From JAXHMB01 sp034521755 (GTDB taxonomy: Bacteria; Bacteroidota; Rhodothermia; Balneolales; Balneolaceae), in the NCBI GenBank assembly GCA_034521755.1, contig JAXHMB010000001.1, forward strand, positions 124,001 to 188,000: a stretch of DNA of 64,000 nt, in the 5' to 3' direction. The notes under the pieces were generated by a model. It was not told where the DNA came from, made no database searches, and saw only the letters and a list, made by a program, of their open reading frames with translations. The position numbers were made by a program, and so were the translations under genes. Shown here piece after piece: positions 28,323 to 38,674 of the stretch (its first letter is position 1; each line of letters begins with the position of its first letter).

Positions 28323-29606
28323 ATGAACGTATTATTACTCGGAAGTGGCGGACGTGAACATACACTGGCATGGAGCATCAGCAAATCTCCCAAACTGGAT
28401 ACGCTATTTATTGCCCCCGGCAATCCCGGTACGGCCCAGCATGGAGAAAATGTAGAGGTATCACTTTCCGATTTTGATGGCATTCTTTCATTCATTGAAA
28501 AAAATGACATTAAGCTTACCGTTGTAGGTCCGGAACAGCCCTTGGTTGACGGCATCACTGATTTCCTGGAATCAAAGGGACATGCAGTATTTGGCCCGTC
28601 AAAAAAAGCGGCACAGCTTGAAGGCAGCAAAGAATTTGCCAAAAAGTTTATGAAAAAGAACCGTATTCCTACCGCGGGTTACGAGAGCTTTGGTCAGGAT
28701 GAGTTTGATGATGCTTTTTCCTATATCCAGGAACGAGATGAATACCCGGTAGTGCTTAAGGCCGATGGATTGGCCGGCGGGAAGGGGGTTTTTATTTGTG
28801 AAACTGAAGAAGAAGTACAAAAAAGATTAGAGCAGCTCCAGGAGGATGCCAAACTAAGTGATGCTGCTGAAAGGCTGGTGGTTGAGGAGTTTATGGAAGG
28901 AGAAGAGGCTTCTGTATTTGTTATTTCTGACGGACAAACAGCCAAAATCTTTCATAATGCCCAAGACCATAAGCGTATTGGTGAAGGGGATACCGGCCTG
29001 AATACAGGGGGCATGGGCGCCTATAGTCCGGCACCGGTCATCCAAGGGGATATGCTCCAAATCGTGGAAAAGGAAATTATTCTGCCTACGATATCCGGTA
29101 TGCTGCTGGATGAGATGCCATACAAAGGCATTCTTTATGTTGGTCTTATGATTACCGAGCAGGGGCCCAAGGTTGTAGAATATAATTGTCGTTTTGGAGA
29201 TCCTGAATGTCAGGCGATTGTTCCTTCCTTAAAATCTGACTTGCTGGAACTGATGCTGGCTGCTGCCCAGGAAGATCTGGTGGGGCATGACGTTGAGCTG
29301 GACAATAAGTATCGTTGTTGTGTAGTGATGGCATCAGAAGGATATCCGACTTCTTATAAAAAAGGATTCCCTATTTCAGGTATTGAAGAGGTAGCTGATG
29401 ATGCGCATGTTTTTCACGCAGGTACTGCCATGAAAGATGGTCAGCTGGTTACGGCCGGTGGACGAGTACTCAGCGTAGTAGGAGCAGGTGATACCTTGGA
29501 AGATGCTATTCAAAAAACCTACCAGGAAATAAAGAAGATCAGTTTCGATAATGCCTATTATAGAAGTGACATTGGAGTAAAAGGTTTAGCGCATCTGGAA
29601 AAATGA
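28323..29606 (+). CDS. purD: Phosphoribosylamine-glycine ligase
   Basis: A 427-residue GAR synthetase, the normal length. The N-domain opens with VLLLGSGGREHTLAWS, and the ATP-grasp part has FMKKNRIPTAGY, VLKADGLAGGKGVFI, TGGMGAYSPAP and EYNCRFGDPECQAI, which are the purine-ATP-grasp markers. It joins glycine to phosphoribosylamine in purine synthesis. It is a single gene 171 bases after tpiA, behind the intergenic repeat at 28174-28276, and converges with menE, 8 bases away. No nearby pur genes; purE and purK are at 10.4-12.3 kb on the other strand. Confidence 0.98.
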   Translation: MNVLLLGSGGREHTLAWSISKSPKLDTLFIAPGNPGTAQHGENVEVSLSDFDGILSFIEKNDIKLTVVGPEQPLVDGITDFLESKGHAVFGPSKKAAQLEGSKEFAKKFMKKNRIPTAGYESFGQDEFDDAFSYIQERDEYPVVLKADGLAGGKGVFICETEEEVQKRLEQLQEDAKLSDAAERLVVEEFMEGEEASVFVISDGQTAKIFHNAQDHKRIGEGDTGLNTGGMGAYSPAPVIQGDMLQIVEKEIILPTISGMLLDEMPYKGILYVGLMITEQGPKVVEYNCRFGDPECQAIVPSLKSDLLELMLAAAQEDLVGHDVELDNKYRCCVVMASEGYPTSYKKGFPISGIEEVADDAHVFHAGTAMKDGQLVTAGGRVLSVVGAGDTLEDAIQKTYQEIKKISFDNAYYRSDIGVKGLAHLEK

Positions 29607-29614
29607 GAAGGAGC

Positions 29615-31125
29615 TTATTTAAATAATTTTACCAGTTCTGTGCGTTTCACTTTACCGGATTGAGTGCGGGGCAGTGTGTCGGCTTGGATGATCTGTTTTG
29701 GAACTTTATAAGAGGTGATTCGAGATTTGAGCTGATTTTGAATGTCTTCAGCTTTCAGTTTTTCTTTGGTTTTGGCCACCACAACAGCCACCACTTGTTG
29801 TCCCCATTCTTTATCTTCCAGTCCCAGAACAGCGGCTTCAGAAATAGGCTCAATTTTTTCCAGCTCAGATTCTACCTCAAATGGAGAAACGTTTTCGCCG
29901 CCTGTAATAATTAAGTCCGTACGGCGCGATTGAATAAACAGATGTCCGTTGGCATTGAAGTAGCCGAAATCACCGGTATTAAACCATCCGCCCTCATCAA
30001 ACGATAAATTGGGTCTTTCGGGATTTAAGTACCCGTCAAATACCTGGGGGCCTTTGATCCATATAGTGCCCGAGTTGTTAGCGCTTAATTTTTTATTGTG
30101 CTCATCCCGTATTTCAATTTTGTTGGGCTTAAAAATATCCCCGACACTTTTAAGGGGGCGGTATATGCCGCTGGGTTGCAAAAGTGGATTGGCAGCAATC
30201 TGGGCACAGGTTTCAGTCATCCCATAACTGGATACCAGCGGGATGCCCCGTTGTATAGAAAGTTCAAGCAGCTCGCTGTCAATCGATCCGCCTCCTAGTA
30301 AAATCGCTTTAAAGTTTTTATGTGTTTGGAAAACGGGATTTTCGAGCAGCCGCTTAAGCATGGTGGGTACCAGCGAGGCTGCCTGGAATAGGTTGTTTTC
30401 GGATAAGAAAGTTGTAACCATCCCTTTATCAAAGCGTTTCATTCTATAAATACCGGACCCGTATAAGATTGATCTCAGGATAATGGATACGCCTCCAATA
30501 TGATTCAGCGGGAGGCAAAGCAGCCAAAAGTGATTGGGCCGGGGTTTGAAGTTTTCTGCTGAGGCATCAGCTGCAAAATACATTTGCCGCCGTTTTAATG
30601 GAACAATTTTAGGCTTATCCGTAGTGCCGGAAGTGAAGAAATAGCCAAATATCTGTTCCGGATCAGTATCGCCTAAATACATGCTGAGCTTTGTCGCTTG
30701 GCTCAATTTCCGTATTCCAAAGTGCGATCAATATCCAAGCTTATTTAATAGTGCATCCTGAGCTTCGATGGAATGACGTTCCAGGCTGTTCTTCATCAGC
30801 AAAAATCACATCCGGATTTAAAGCGGCAATCTGCTCTTCAAGCTCAGGCTGCATCGGCATTGGGGTTAAAGCAAACAAAGGGGATTCCTAAATTCCAGCA
30901 TGCAGCAATAGCAAAAATAAGTTCATCACAGGAATCAGATACAAAACCAACAGGCTTGTTTAGATCATAATCATAGTCTATCAGAAACTGTAGGAAGAAT
31001 TGTTCAAACTTTTTAAGGTCGCCATAGGTACGCAGTCCAGACCTTGAGGCTAAGAATAAGTCTTCAGCCTCCGGCTGATCAAATTCAGGAATATTATAAT
31101 TCCTTTCTGCCACGCTAGAGCTCAA
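29615..31125 (-). pseudogene. menE: o-Succinylbenzoate-CoA ligase, two disruptions
   Basis: An ANL-family ligase in at least three pieces on the minus strand. The first (31125 to about 30850) holds the N-domain start FDQPEAEDLFLASRSGLRTYGDL. One base slips at 30849-30856 (GCCGATGCAGCCTG), and the next frame reads QPELEEQIAALNPDVIFADEEQ. The last frame, from about 30706, carries FFTSGTTDKPKIVPLK, SSYGMTETCAQIA, GWFNTGDFGYF and the C-domain Lys in PRTQSGKVKRTEL, so the catalytic part is complete. Between 30800 and 30710 no frame joins cleanly, and the bases resemble an intergenic repeat fragment. The enzyme makes OSB-CoA in menaquinone synthesis. It follows menC with a short overlap. Start (TTG 31125 or GTG 31113) is uncertain. 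Confidence 0.8.
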
Positions 31126-32214
31126 ATGTTTGTGTTACTATGTTTTTAAAGTCGGGCTTATGTCCTTTACCCAAGCCAATATTATCAGGCATAGTAAAAC
31201 GCCCGTTATTAATATAAGTTCCATCGTCCCAAACATCCATAGTTAACAGGCTGCCGGTTGCCAAGCCATGTGCCGTCTGTTTTGCACCTAAACCAGAAGC
31301 CAGGGTTGCCGTCATCATTCTTCCGATGCCGCTTTCAAGGCTTGAAGTGAAAACGGTTGTAATATCATGAGTGCTGACAAGGGCTTTTGTTGCAAATAAT
31401 TTTGAAAAAGCCCCAATAACCATTGGTTTTAAGATGACAAATGAGATGAATGGAAGAAGCGATTCCAGCTCACCCGTTTGAACAATAGTTTCATCAAGGG
31501 CAATAGGTACGGCAATCGTTGTTTGGAGTTAACGCTTTCAGGTTATCGGGTGATAGGTCATCCAGCGGCTCTTCACAATATTCTATATTCAGTTTGTCCA
31601 GCTTTACCAGTTTTTCCAGGGCTTCTTCAAACGACCAGCTTTGATTGGCATCAATACGGAGGGCAATGCCTGGATTGTCTTGTCGAATTTTGTTGAGAAC
31701 TGATGCTAAATTATCAAAATCATGGCCAACCTTAAATTTCAGAGTAATCGTAAAACCTTGGTTGATCGAAGACTGCAGATTTGTCTAGCATCTCAATGAT
31801 GCCTGCGGATGATCCAACCACTCCATTGATATTGATATAATTGTTGTGATTCTCGAATAAAAAATCAGCAAGAGATTGTCCATGTTTTTGAGACATCCAG
31901 TCTGTAATCAGTGTATCAAGTGCAAACTGTAGTGAGGGCTTAATCGTGTTTTTATGATAGAAATCTACGGCAACTTCTCTTGGGTTTCTATTTTGAAACA
32001 GTTGTTTAAATTCAGATTGAAATTCTTTGAGTTGCGTTAAAACTTCATTGAGACTATAGCTGGAAAAGCCGGGCAGGGGAGCTGCTTCGCCATAAGCAGT
32101 GATCCCTTCTTTCTTTAATTCGAGAATAATCCCTTCCCGGTATTTGTAAATATTCTTACCTGTTTTGAAAGGATTCTGAAAGGGGATTTTATATAAATAG
32201 CAGGTGATAGTCAT
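31115..32214 (-). pseudogene. menC: o-Succinylbenzoate synthase, two frameshifts
   Basis: Three frames make one enolase-superfamily enzyme of about 365 residues. Frame one (32214 to about 31770) has the N-domain EGIILELKKEGITAYGEAAPLPGFS. After a slip at 31765-31772 the next reads GFTITLKFKVGHDFD with the catalytic KxK, then RIDANQSWS and CEEPLDDL (metal-binding Asp and Glu). After a slip at 31518-31526 the third reads IALDETIV and VILKPMVIGAF, with the second catalytic Lys. All active-site residues survive, one set per frame. OSB synthase dehydrates SHCHC to o-succinylbenzoate. It overlaps menA by 4 bases (ATGA) and precedes menE. Four breaks in about 1.1 kb covering menC and menE suggest a local problem, either in sequence quality or in the genome. 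Confidence 0.8.
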
Positions 32215-33110
32215 GATGTACTGAGTATAATTCCAATACTTAACAGAATACCAAAGAGCGTCATATACTGAGCGGTCTGTTCCAAAATATTATTCAATAT
32301 TTTTTTGTCTTTAATCGTCCATATTTTATAAGTAAGCAGTAGCGCCCATGGTAATCCCAGGTAGCTTAGAAAAATCCAGTATCCGAAAGAAAATTTAACA
32401 TACAGATATAAAGGAATGGCCAAAGCTATCAGTCCCATCAATAGGTATTCCCATCTCAGGGCATCTTCACCCAGTAAAACACCCAGTGTATTTTTCCCGG
32501 CCGGGCCATCCTGTTCAACATCCCGTAGATTATTGACCACTAAAATATTTGTTGCCAAGGCTCCCACAGCAAAAGATGCCCAAAGGCTGGTTATTGACCA
32601 CTCTAATGCATTTACGTAATAAGTACCCATAACAGCTACTAATCCAAAAAAAATAAACACAAAAAGGTCTCCCATTCCATTGTACCCAAGAGGGAATGGT
32701 CCGCCGGTATACAGCACTCCACAAATAAGAGACAGTACTCCAAGCAAAAGGATGACCCATCCGGCGTGCCATACAAGGTATAGTCCCAAGAAGAATGCTA
32801 AGCTCATGGTAGTGATGGTTGCCATTTTCATTTGACCGGCAGAGACAAGTCCTTTCGCGGTTGCTCGTTCAAAGCCAATGCGCTCATCAGTATCTGCCCC
32901 TTTCTTAAAGTCAAAATAATCGTTAGCAAAGTTGGTGCCGATCTGAATAAGCATTGCACAGATTAGTGCAACGATGGTAGCAGGCCAGTAGAGACTTTGG
33001 TAGTAATATGCAAGAGAGGCTCCAACCATGACCGGGACTATAGCTGCAGGAAGGGTTTGAGGACGCGCAGCTTCGCTCCATATTTTGAAAGATGTAGGTT
33101 GCAAAAACAA
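32211..33110 (-). CDS. menA: 1,4-dihydroxy-2-naphthoate polyprenyltransferase
   Basis: A 299-residue UbiA-family membrane protein with eight or nine helices. The two Asp-rich prenyl-diphosphate motifs are visible: NFANDYFDFKKGADTD near residue 65 and NNLRDVEQDGPAGKNTL near residue 190, the latter being characteristic of MenA. It attaches a polyprenyl chain to DHNA in the membrane, giving demethylmenaquinone. It leads the menA-menC-menE unit. The 278-base AT-rich gap before it is shared with the type III glutamine synthetase gene on the other strand. Confidence 0.95.
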   Translation of the reverse strand: MFLQPTSFKIWSEAARPQTLPAAIVPVMVGASLAYYYQSLYWPATIVALICAMLIQIGTNFANDYFDFKKGADTDERIGFERATAKGLVSAGQMKMATITTMSLAFFLGLYLVWHAGWVILLLGVLSLICGVLYTGGPFPLGYNGMGDLFVFIFFGLVAVMGTYYVNALEWSITSLWASFAVGALATNILVVNNLRDVEQDGPAGKNTLGVLLGEDALRWEYLLMGLIALAIPLYLYVKFSFGYWIFLSYLGLPWALLLTYKIWTIKDKKILNNILEQTAQYMTLFGILLSIGIILSTS

Positions 33111-33388
33111 TTTTTTTAGTTAATAACTTGTGGAAAAATGTAAAGCAGAAAATAGCTAAAATTTAGTCTGCTTAAAAAATGAAGAAAAATTCTGTATTTA
33201 GGATTAAAAACTTAATGTATAATAGGTATATATTTATTATTAGTTAAATAAATTAGTCAATAATGTATTTATTCCTTTAAAAATTAATTGTTAATAAAAA
33301 AATGACTAATTAAGTTGTGTTTGTTGTTAAATCTACTCTATTTTTAAGGCGAAATTAGTTTTCTAACCCAAATTACATATCTACTCAA

Positions 33389-35569
33389 ATGACAAAAGCA
33401 ATGCGACGCTATGACACCCTGGCTGCTGCCAGAAACTGGACTCCCAAAGCCAATGGCAAGCCTGCAGAACGAATGAATATCACAGAGATATTTGGAGAAA
33501 ATACTCTGCAACTCGATGATTTAAAAGAAAGACTGCCTAAAGCTGTTTGGCAGGATTTGAATAAAACGATCAGTGAAGGAGAAGAGCTTAATTCTAAAGT
33601 AGCAGAAGCGGTAGCTGTAACTATGAAGGATTGGGCAACTGAAAAAGGAGCAACGCACTATACTCACTGGTTCCAACCTTTAACAGGATTGACTGCTGAA
33701 AAACACGATAGCTTTATTACACCTAATCAGGGCGGTGGAGCACTTGCAGAATTCTCGGGTAAAGAACTCATTCAGGGTGAACCCGATGCATCAAGTTTTC
33801 CAAACGGTGGCCTGCGTCAAACTTTTGAAGCACGCGGCTATACGGCGTGGGATCCTACTTCTCCGGCTTTTATCATGGAGAATCAAAACGGTTCATATCT
33901 TTGTATTCCAACAGCGTTTGCCTCATGGACGGGCGAAGCATTAGATCATAAAACACCTTTATTGCGATCTATTGAGGCGCTGGACAAACAAGCTAAGCGT
34001 GCCCTCGACCTGTTTGATGTTTCAGCCAAGCGTGTTTCATCAACGGTAGGCTGTGAGCAGGAATACTTTCTTGTTGATCAGGAGTTTTTCTATCGTCGTC
34101 CTGATTTAATGACTGCCAGCAGAACTCTGGTGGGAGCTAAGCCACCGCGCGGCCAGGAACTTGATGATCATTATTTTGGATCTATTCCCGAGCGTGTCCT
34201 CTCATTTATGCTTGAAGCCGAAAAAGAGCTTTACAAGTTGGGTATTCCTGTAAAGACACGTCACAATGAGGTAGCTCCGAGCCAGTTTGAGATTGCTCCT
34301 ATTTTTGAGAAGTGTAACATAGCTGCAGATCACCAGCAGTTAATGATGATTACTCTCAAAAAGGTAGCCCGGAAATATGGTATGGAGTGTGTACTGCACG
34401 AGAAGCCATTTGATGGAGTTAACGGAAGTGGCAAGCACCTGAATTGGTCCATGAGTACTGATTCAGGGATGAACTTGCTGGAACCGGGTGATAATCCACA
34501 TGATAACATGCAGTTCTTGTTTTTCTTTGCGGCTATTTTAAGAGGCGTTTTTGAAAATCAGGACTTACTGAGAATATCTATAGCTCATGCCGGTAATGAT
34601 CATAGGCTTGGTGCCAATGAGGCGCCTCCTGCTATTATATCAGCCTACATTGGAGATCAACTTGAGGATGTAATCAGCCAATTGCTGAATGGTGGATTGA
34701 AAGAATCAAAACAGGGGGGCTTATTGGGCTTGGGAACTCCGGTACTGCCATCATTACCAAAGCATGCCGGTGATCGAAACCGAACATCACCTTTTGCTTT
34801 TACAGGCAACAAGTTTGAATTCCGTGCGGTAGGTTCGAGCCAGTCGATTTCCTTCCCAATTGTAGTGCTTAACACCATTGTAGCTGATGCGATTGACCAG
34901 TTGTGTACAAAGCTTGAAAAAGAGATGGAAAGCAGTTCACTGGAAGAAGCTTTAGGAACGGTGCTTAGAGAAACTTTAGGTGAAACCAAAGACATCGTTT
35001 TTAATGGTGATGGTTACTCTCAAGATTGGGAAGACGAAGCTGAAAAACGAGGTTTGCTGAATCTCAGAACGACCATGGATGCTCTCCCAAAGCTTACCGA
35101 TGAGAAAAATATTTCCCTTTTTGAAAAGCACAAGGTGCTAAATGAGCGGGAAATCCATTCGCGTCAGGAGATTTGGGCTGAACAGTATTTGACTACCATT
35201 AATATTGAAGCTGATACAACCGAGGCTATGGCCAAGACTATGATCTATCCGGCTGCAGTTCGTTACATGAATGAGCTGTCAGAAAATGTAGAACGCATAG
35301 ATCGATTGGGCTTGGCACCAACGGGCTCATCAGCAATGCTCAATAAGGTTAATGATGGTCTTAATGATCTTGGAAAAGCACTTGAAAACCTGCGAAAAGT
35401 AGTTTTAGCTGTAGAAGGTGATGAGGTAATTGATAAGGCTACCCAAGTTAAGGATAGCGTGATTCCTGCTATGAATGAGATCAGGGATGCTGTTGATTAT
35501 CTGGAGCGTCATACAGCCGACGATTATTGGCCGCTGCCAATCTATCGTGAGATGCTGTTTGTAAAATAG
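33389..35569 (+). CDS. glnN: Glutamine synthetase type III
   Basis: A 726-residue glutamine synthetase, matching the type III family (about 700-730) and much longer than type I (about 470). The family N-terminus (NITEIFGENTLQLDDLKERLPKAV) and the signatures CEQEYFLVD, TRHNEVAPSQFEIAPIFE, GVNGSGKHLNWSM and the Bacteroidota-type long C-terminal helical extension are seen. It joins ammonia to glutamate with ATP. Type III enzymes form double-ring dodecamers and are the usual glutamine synthetase in this phylum. It has its own terminator at 35592-35628 and an AT-rich upstream region (33111-33388). No PII gene is nearby. Confidence 0.97.
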   Translation: MTKAMRRYDTLAAARNWTPKANGKPAERMNITEIFGENTLQLDDLKERLPKAVWQDLNKTISEGEELNSKVAEAVAVTMKDWATEKGATHYTHWFQPLTGLTAEKHDSFITPNQGGGALAEFSGKELIQGEPDASSFPNGGLRQTFEARGYTAWDPTSPAFIMENQNGSYLCIPTAFASWTGEALDHKTPLLRSIEALDKQAKRALDLFDVSAKRVSSTVGCEQEYFLVDQEFFYRRPDLMTASRTLVGAKPPRGQELDDHYFGSIPERVLSFMLEAEKELYKLGIPVKTRHNEVAPSQFEIAPIFEKCNIAADHQQLMMITLKKVARKYGMECVLHEKPFDGVNGSGKHLNWSMSTDSGMNLLEPGDNPHDNMQFLFFFAAILRGVFENQDLLRISIAHAGNDHRLGANEAPPAIISAYIGDQLEDVISQLLNGGLKESKQGGLLGLGTPVLPSLPKHAGDRNRTSPFAFTGNKFEFRAVGSSQSISFPIVVLNTIVADAIDQLCTKLEKEMESSSLEEALGTVLRETLGETKDIVFNGDGYSQDWEDEAEKRGLLNLRTTMDALPKLTDEKNISLFEKHKVLNEREIHSRQEIWAEQYLTTINIEADTTEAMAKTMIYPAAVRYMNELSENVERIDRLGLAPTGSSAMLNKVNDGLNDLGKALENLRKVVLAVEGDEVIDKATQVKDSVIPAMNEIRDAVDYLERHTADDYWPLPIYREMLFVK

Positions 35570-35591
35570 TGACTGCAATTTTAATCATTTC

Positions 35592-35628
35592 AAATCCTTG
35601 GCACTCTCAAAGGTGTCAGGGATTTTTT
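35592..35628 (+). terminator. Rho-independent terminator after glutamine synthetase
   Basis: AAATCCTTGGCAC (35592-35604) pairs with GTGTCAGGGATTT (35613-35625) with two G-T pairs and runs into a six-T tract. Confidence 0.85.
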
Positions 35629-35691
35629 ATTTAAAGTTTAGCTCAGCTTAATTACATTGATTGGTAATTAACTCAAACCATATCTTTTATT

Positions 35692-37017
35692 ATGAAACTA
35701 CGTTCAACAATATTGGCTGTTTTAATATCAGCTTTGTCCATACCTGTAACTTTACAGGCTCAAAATGCTTCAGCGGATGAACTCCACACTATGATCAACC
35801 AACAAGCGGATGAAATTTTTGAACAGGTTGTTGAATGGCGGCGACATTTTCATGAAAATCCGGAATTATCAAATCGTGAAGATGAGACTGCAGCTTACAT
35901 TGTGGAATATTTGCAGTCGCTGGGTATGGAAGTTGAGACGGGAATTGCTCACACGGGAGTGGTTGGAATCCTTGAAGGAGGAAAGCCGGGCCCGGTGGTA
36001 GGTCTGCGTGCAGATATTGATGCCTTACCTGTAAGAGAAAGAACCGATGTCCCATTTAAGTCAACAAAAACTACTACATATCTGGGGCAAGAAGTAGGGG
36101 TAATGCATGCCTGTGGACATGATACGCATATTGCCATGCTGATGGGAGCGGCAAAGATTTTGTCGGATATGAAAGACCAGCTGCCTGGCACCGTCAAGTT
36201 TATATTTCAGCCGGCTGAAGAAGGAGCCCCTCCGGGCGAAGAAGGCGGAGCTGAACTGATGGTGAAAGAAGGTGTGCTCAGTAATCCTGATGTGGATGTC
36301 ATCTTTGGTCAGCATATCAATTCTCAAACCCCGGTGGGTACTATTCGATATCGGCCGCGCGGGACGATGGCGGCCGCTGATCGTTTTGTGATTACCGTAA
36401 AGGGTAAGCAAACGCATGGCTCTACGCCTTGGACCGGTGTTGATCCCATTGTTACTTCGGCAAAAATAATTGAAGGATTGCAGTCTGTCATCAGTAGAAA
36501 AACCCAGCTTACAAGAGCTGCAGCTGTAATTTCTGTGGGCAAAATTCAGGCGGGTGTTCGAAATAATATCATTCCCGAAGAAGCTGAAATGATTGGTACT
36601 ATCCGTACACTGGATTCAGCTATGCAGGAGAAAGTTCACGCTGATATCCGCCATACGGCAACCAAAATTGCTGAAAGTATGGGCGCCGTGGCTGAAGTAG
36701 AAATCGAAACAGGCTATCCGGTAACTTACAATGATCCTGAACTTACTGAGACTATGGTACCGACATTACAGAAGCTGGCGGGATCAGAAAACGTAATACT
36801 GACTGATGCCATTACCGGTGCTGAGGATTTTTCCTTCTTCCAAAAAGAAATTCCCGGCTTTTATTATTTCGTGGGAGGTATGCCCAAAGACATGAATCCT
36901 GCTAATGCTGCCCCTCACCATACGCCTGATTTCTATATCGAAGAATCAGGCATGAAATTGGGCGTTAAATCACTGGCCGGTCTTACGGTAGATTATATGT
37001 TGGAACATAGTCAATAA
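35692..37017 (+). CDS. Exported M20-family amidohydrolase
   Basis: A 441-residue peptidase M20D-type enzyme with a Sec signal peptide ending near residue 23 (LQAQ). Metal-site motifs are complete: GLRADIDALPV, HACGHDTHIAMLMGAA, FQPAEEGAPPGEEGGAE and a late His in NAAPHHTPDF. Relatives hydrolyse N-acyl amino acids, hippurate or indole-acetyl amino acids; sequence does not tell which. The signal peptide places it in the periplasm, unlike most cytosolic relatives. It converges with menB, whose stop is directly next to it. Confidence 0.92.
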   Translation: MKLRSTILAVLISALSIPVTLQAQNASADELHTMINQQADEIFEQVVEWRRHFHENPELSNREDETAAYIVEYLQSLGMEVETGIAHTGVVGILEGGKPGPVVGLRADIDALPVRERTDVPFKSTKTTTYLGQEVGVMHACGHDTHIAMLMGAAKILSDMKDQLPGTVKFIFQPAEEGAPPGEEGGAELMVKEGVLSNPDVDVIFGQHINSQTPVGTIRYRPRGTMAAADRFVITVKGKQTHGSTPWTGVDPIVTSAKIIEGLQSVISRKTQLTRAAAVISVGKIQAGVRNNIIPEEAEMIGTIRTLDSAMQEKVHADIRHTATKIAESMGAVAEVEIETGYPVTYNDPELTETMVPTLQKLAGSENVILTDAITGAEDFSFFQKEIPGFYYFVGGMPKDMNPANAAPHHTPDFYIEESGMKLGVKSLAGLTVDYMLEHSQ

Positions 37018-37851
37018 TTACCCAATCCAGGGAAATTTTTCCCAGTTAGGATCGCGTTTTTCGAGAAAGGAATCGCGGCCTTCTTTGGCTTCGTCGGTCA
37101 TGTAGGCCAGGCGGGTAGCTTCACCGGAGAACACCTGCTGTCCCACCATGCCGTCATCCACCAGGTTGAAGGCATACTTAATCATTTTAATAGCGGTAGG
37201 GCTTTTCCCAAGAATTTCCTGCCCCCATTTATAGGCGGTCTCTTCCAGCTCATCGTGAGGGATAACCGCATTCACCATGCCCATGTCATGAGCTTCTTGC
37301 GCTGAGTAGTTTCGTCCAAGGAAAAAGATTTCGCGAGCTTTTTTTTGTCCCACCTGACGGGCAAGCAGGGCGGAGCCAAAACCACCGTCAAAGCTGGCTA
37401 CATCGGCATCCGTTTGTTTGAAAATAGCATGTTCTTTGCTGGCAAGAGTGAGGTCACACACCACATGTAGGCTGTGTCCGCCACCAACAGCCCAGCCGGG
37501 AACTACAGCAATGACTACCTTGCCCATAAAACGAATAAGGCGCTGTAGATCTAAAACGTTAAGCCTTGCTGTCCCTTTTTCATCTTTGTAGCCCAGCTTG
37601 TCGCGTACCCGTTGGTCACCTCCTGAACAAAATGCCCATTTCCCGTCTTTGGGAGATGGGCCTTCACCTGATAGCAATACAACGCCAATGGACTGATCCT
37701 CTCTTACATCAAGAAAAGCTTCTTGCAGTTCAAATAGTGTTTTTGGGCGGAAGGCATTGCGTACCTCAGGCCGATTAAAGGCTATACGAGCAACGCCATT
37801 CAATTTTTTAAACGTGATATCTTCAAATTCTTTTACTGTTTTCCAGTCCAT
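37018..37851 (-). CDS. menB: 1,4-dihydroxy-2-naphthoyl-CoA synthase
   Basis: A 277-residue crotonase-fold enzyme with the MenB hallmarks: WAFCSGGDQRVRDK (oxyanion region), VVPGWAVGGGHSLHVVCDLTLAS, DVASFDGGFGSALLARQVGQKKAREI and the C-terminal AYMTDEAKEGRDSFLEKRDP. It cyclises OSB-CoA to DHNA-CoA. It is the last gene of the menF-menD-menH-menB unit, starting two bases after the menH stop. Intact reading frame. Confidence 0.98.
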   Translation of the reverse strand: MDWKTVKEFEDITFKKLNGVARIAFNRPEVRNAFRPKTLFELQEAFLDVREDQSIGVVLLSGEGPSPKDGKWAFCSGGDQRVRDKLGYKDEKGTARLNVLDLQRLIRFMGKVVIAVVPGWAVGGGHSLHVVCDLTLASKEHAIFKQTDADVASFDGGFGSALLARQVGQKKAREIFFLGRNYSAQEAHDMGMVNAVIPHDELEETAYKWGQEILGKSPTAIKMIKYAFNLVDDGMVGQQVFSGEATRLAYMTDEAKEGRDSFLEKRDPNWEKFPWIG

Positions 37852-37853
37852 AA

Positions 37854-38674
37854 CTAGCTGTTTTGTTCTATAAATTGGGTGATGTGTTTCGTCAATTCTT
37901 TTGGGTTATCCAGGTGAACCCGATGTCCGCCATTCAGTTTCTCAAATCTGGCGTTGGCAAAATGCTGAGCCATAGTATCATTAATTTTAATATATTTTTC
38001 ATCTTCATTTCCTGCCAGTATAAGTACAGGTTTCGTAAAAATCAGTCAAGCTCTGACCGTACAGATTCCATGTTTCCATTACTAAAACCAAGTAATGAAG
38101 CAGCCAAAGCCTCAGGTTTTTGACTGCGCTGAATATTCCGGTATTTCTTTTCTAAAGTTTTATCTACGGGGATTTTTGATTTAAAAAGATCCAGTTTTTG
38201 CCAGTCTGATAAAAACAGATCGAAATCATTCAGGAGTTTATTTGCTCTTTTCTCGTCGAGATTCATTCGTTCCTTGCGGAGCAATTTATCTTCAATACCG
38301 TCATTGGTGCTCTCTAAAATCAAGCCGTAACATAATTCCGGAAATTCCAATGCTAACCGCAGTGACAATCGACCACCCATACTGTAGCCATACAGAAAGA
38401 ATGGCGAGATGTTGAGTTGCGCAATCAGAGTTTTTAGATCTTGAATTTGATATTTTGCAAAATATCGGGATGGGTTTTTAGCCTGTTCGGATTGTCCGTG
38501 TCCCAAAAGATCAACCGTTATGGGGTTACAGCATTGTTTAAGATCATCAATCAGGTGGTCAAATACACGATGATCACCCATAAACCCGTGGAGCATTATT
38601 AAGTAGGGAAGTGTTGTATCTTTTTGGTGGATCTTAAAAGCATATCTGGCTCCGTTTACTTCTAATTGCTGCAT
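37854..38674 (-). pseudogene. menH: SHCHC synthase (alpha/beta hydrolase), one frameshift near the end
   Basis: A MenH alpha/beta hydrolase. The first frame (38674 to 38042) has HGFMGDHRVFDHL, DLLGHGQSEQ, the nucleophile elbow YGYSMGGRLSLRLA (Ser) and ILESTNDGI. It breaks at about 38037-38052, next to a run of five A on the plus strand. The other frame then reads KPVLILAGNEDEKYIKI and GGHRVHLDNPKEL to TAG at 37854, supplying the catalytic Asp and His. The true product would be about 270 residues. It eliminates pyruvate from the MenD product to form SHCHC. It overlaps menD by one base. As given, the catalytic His would be lost. Confidence 0.85.

Noticed and set aside
33111..33388. Possible riboswitch or origin-like region before glutamine synthetase
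   Set aside because: The region is only AT-rich; no conserved hairpin, DnaA-box cluster or T-tract terminator was seen.
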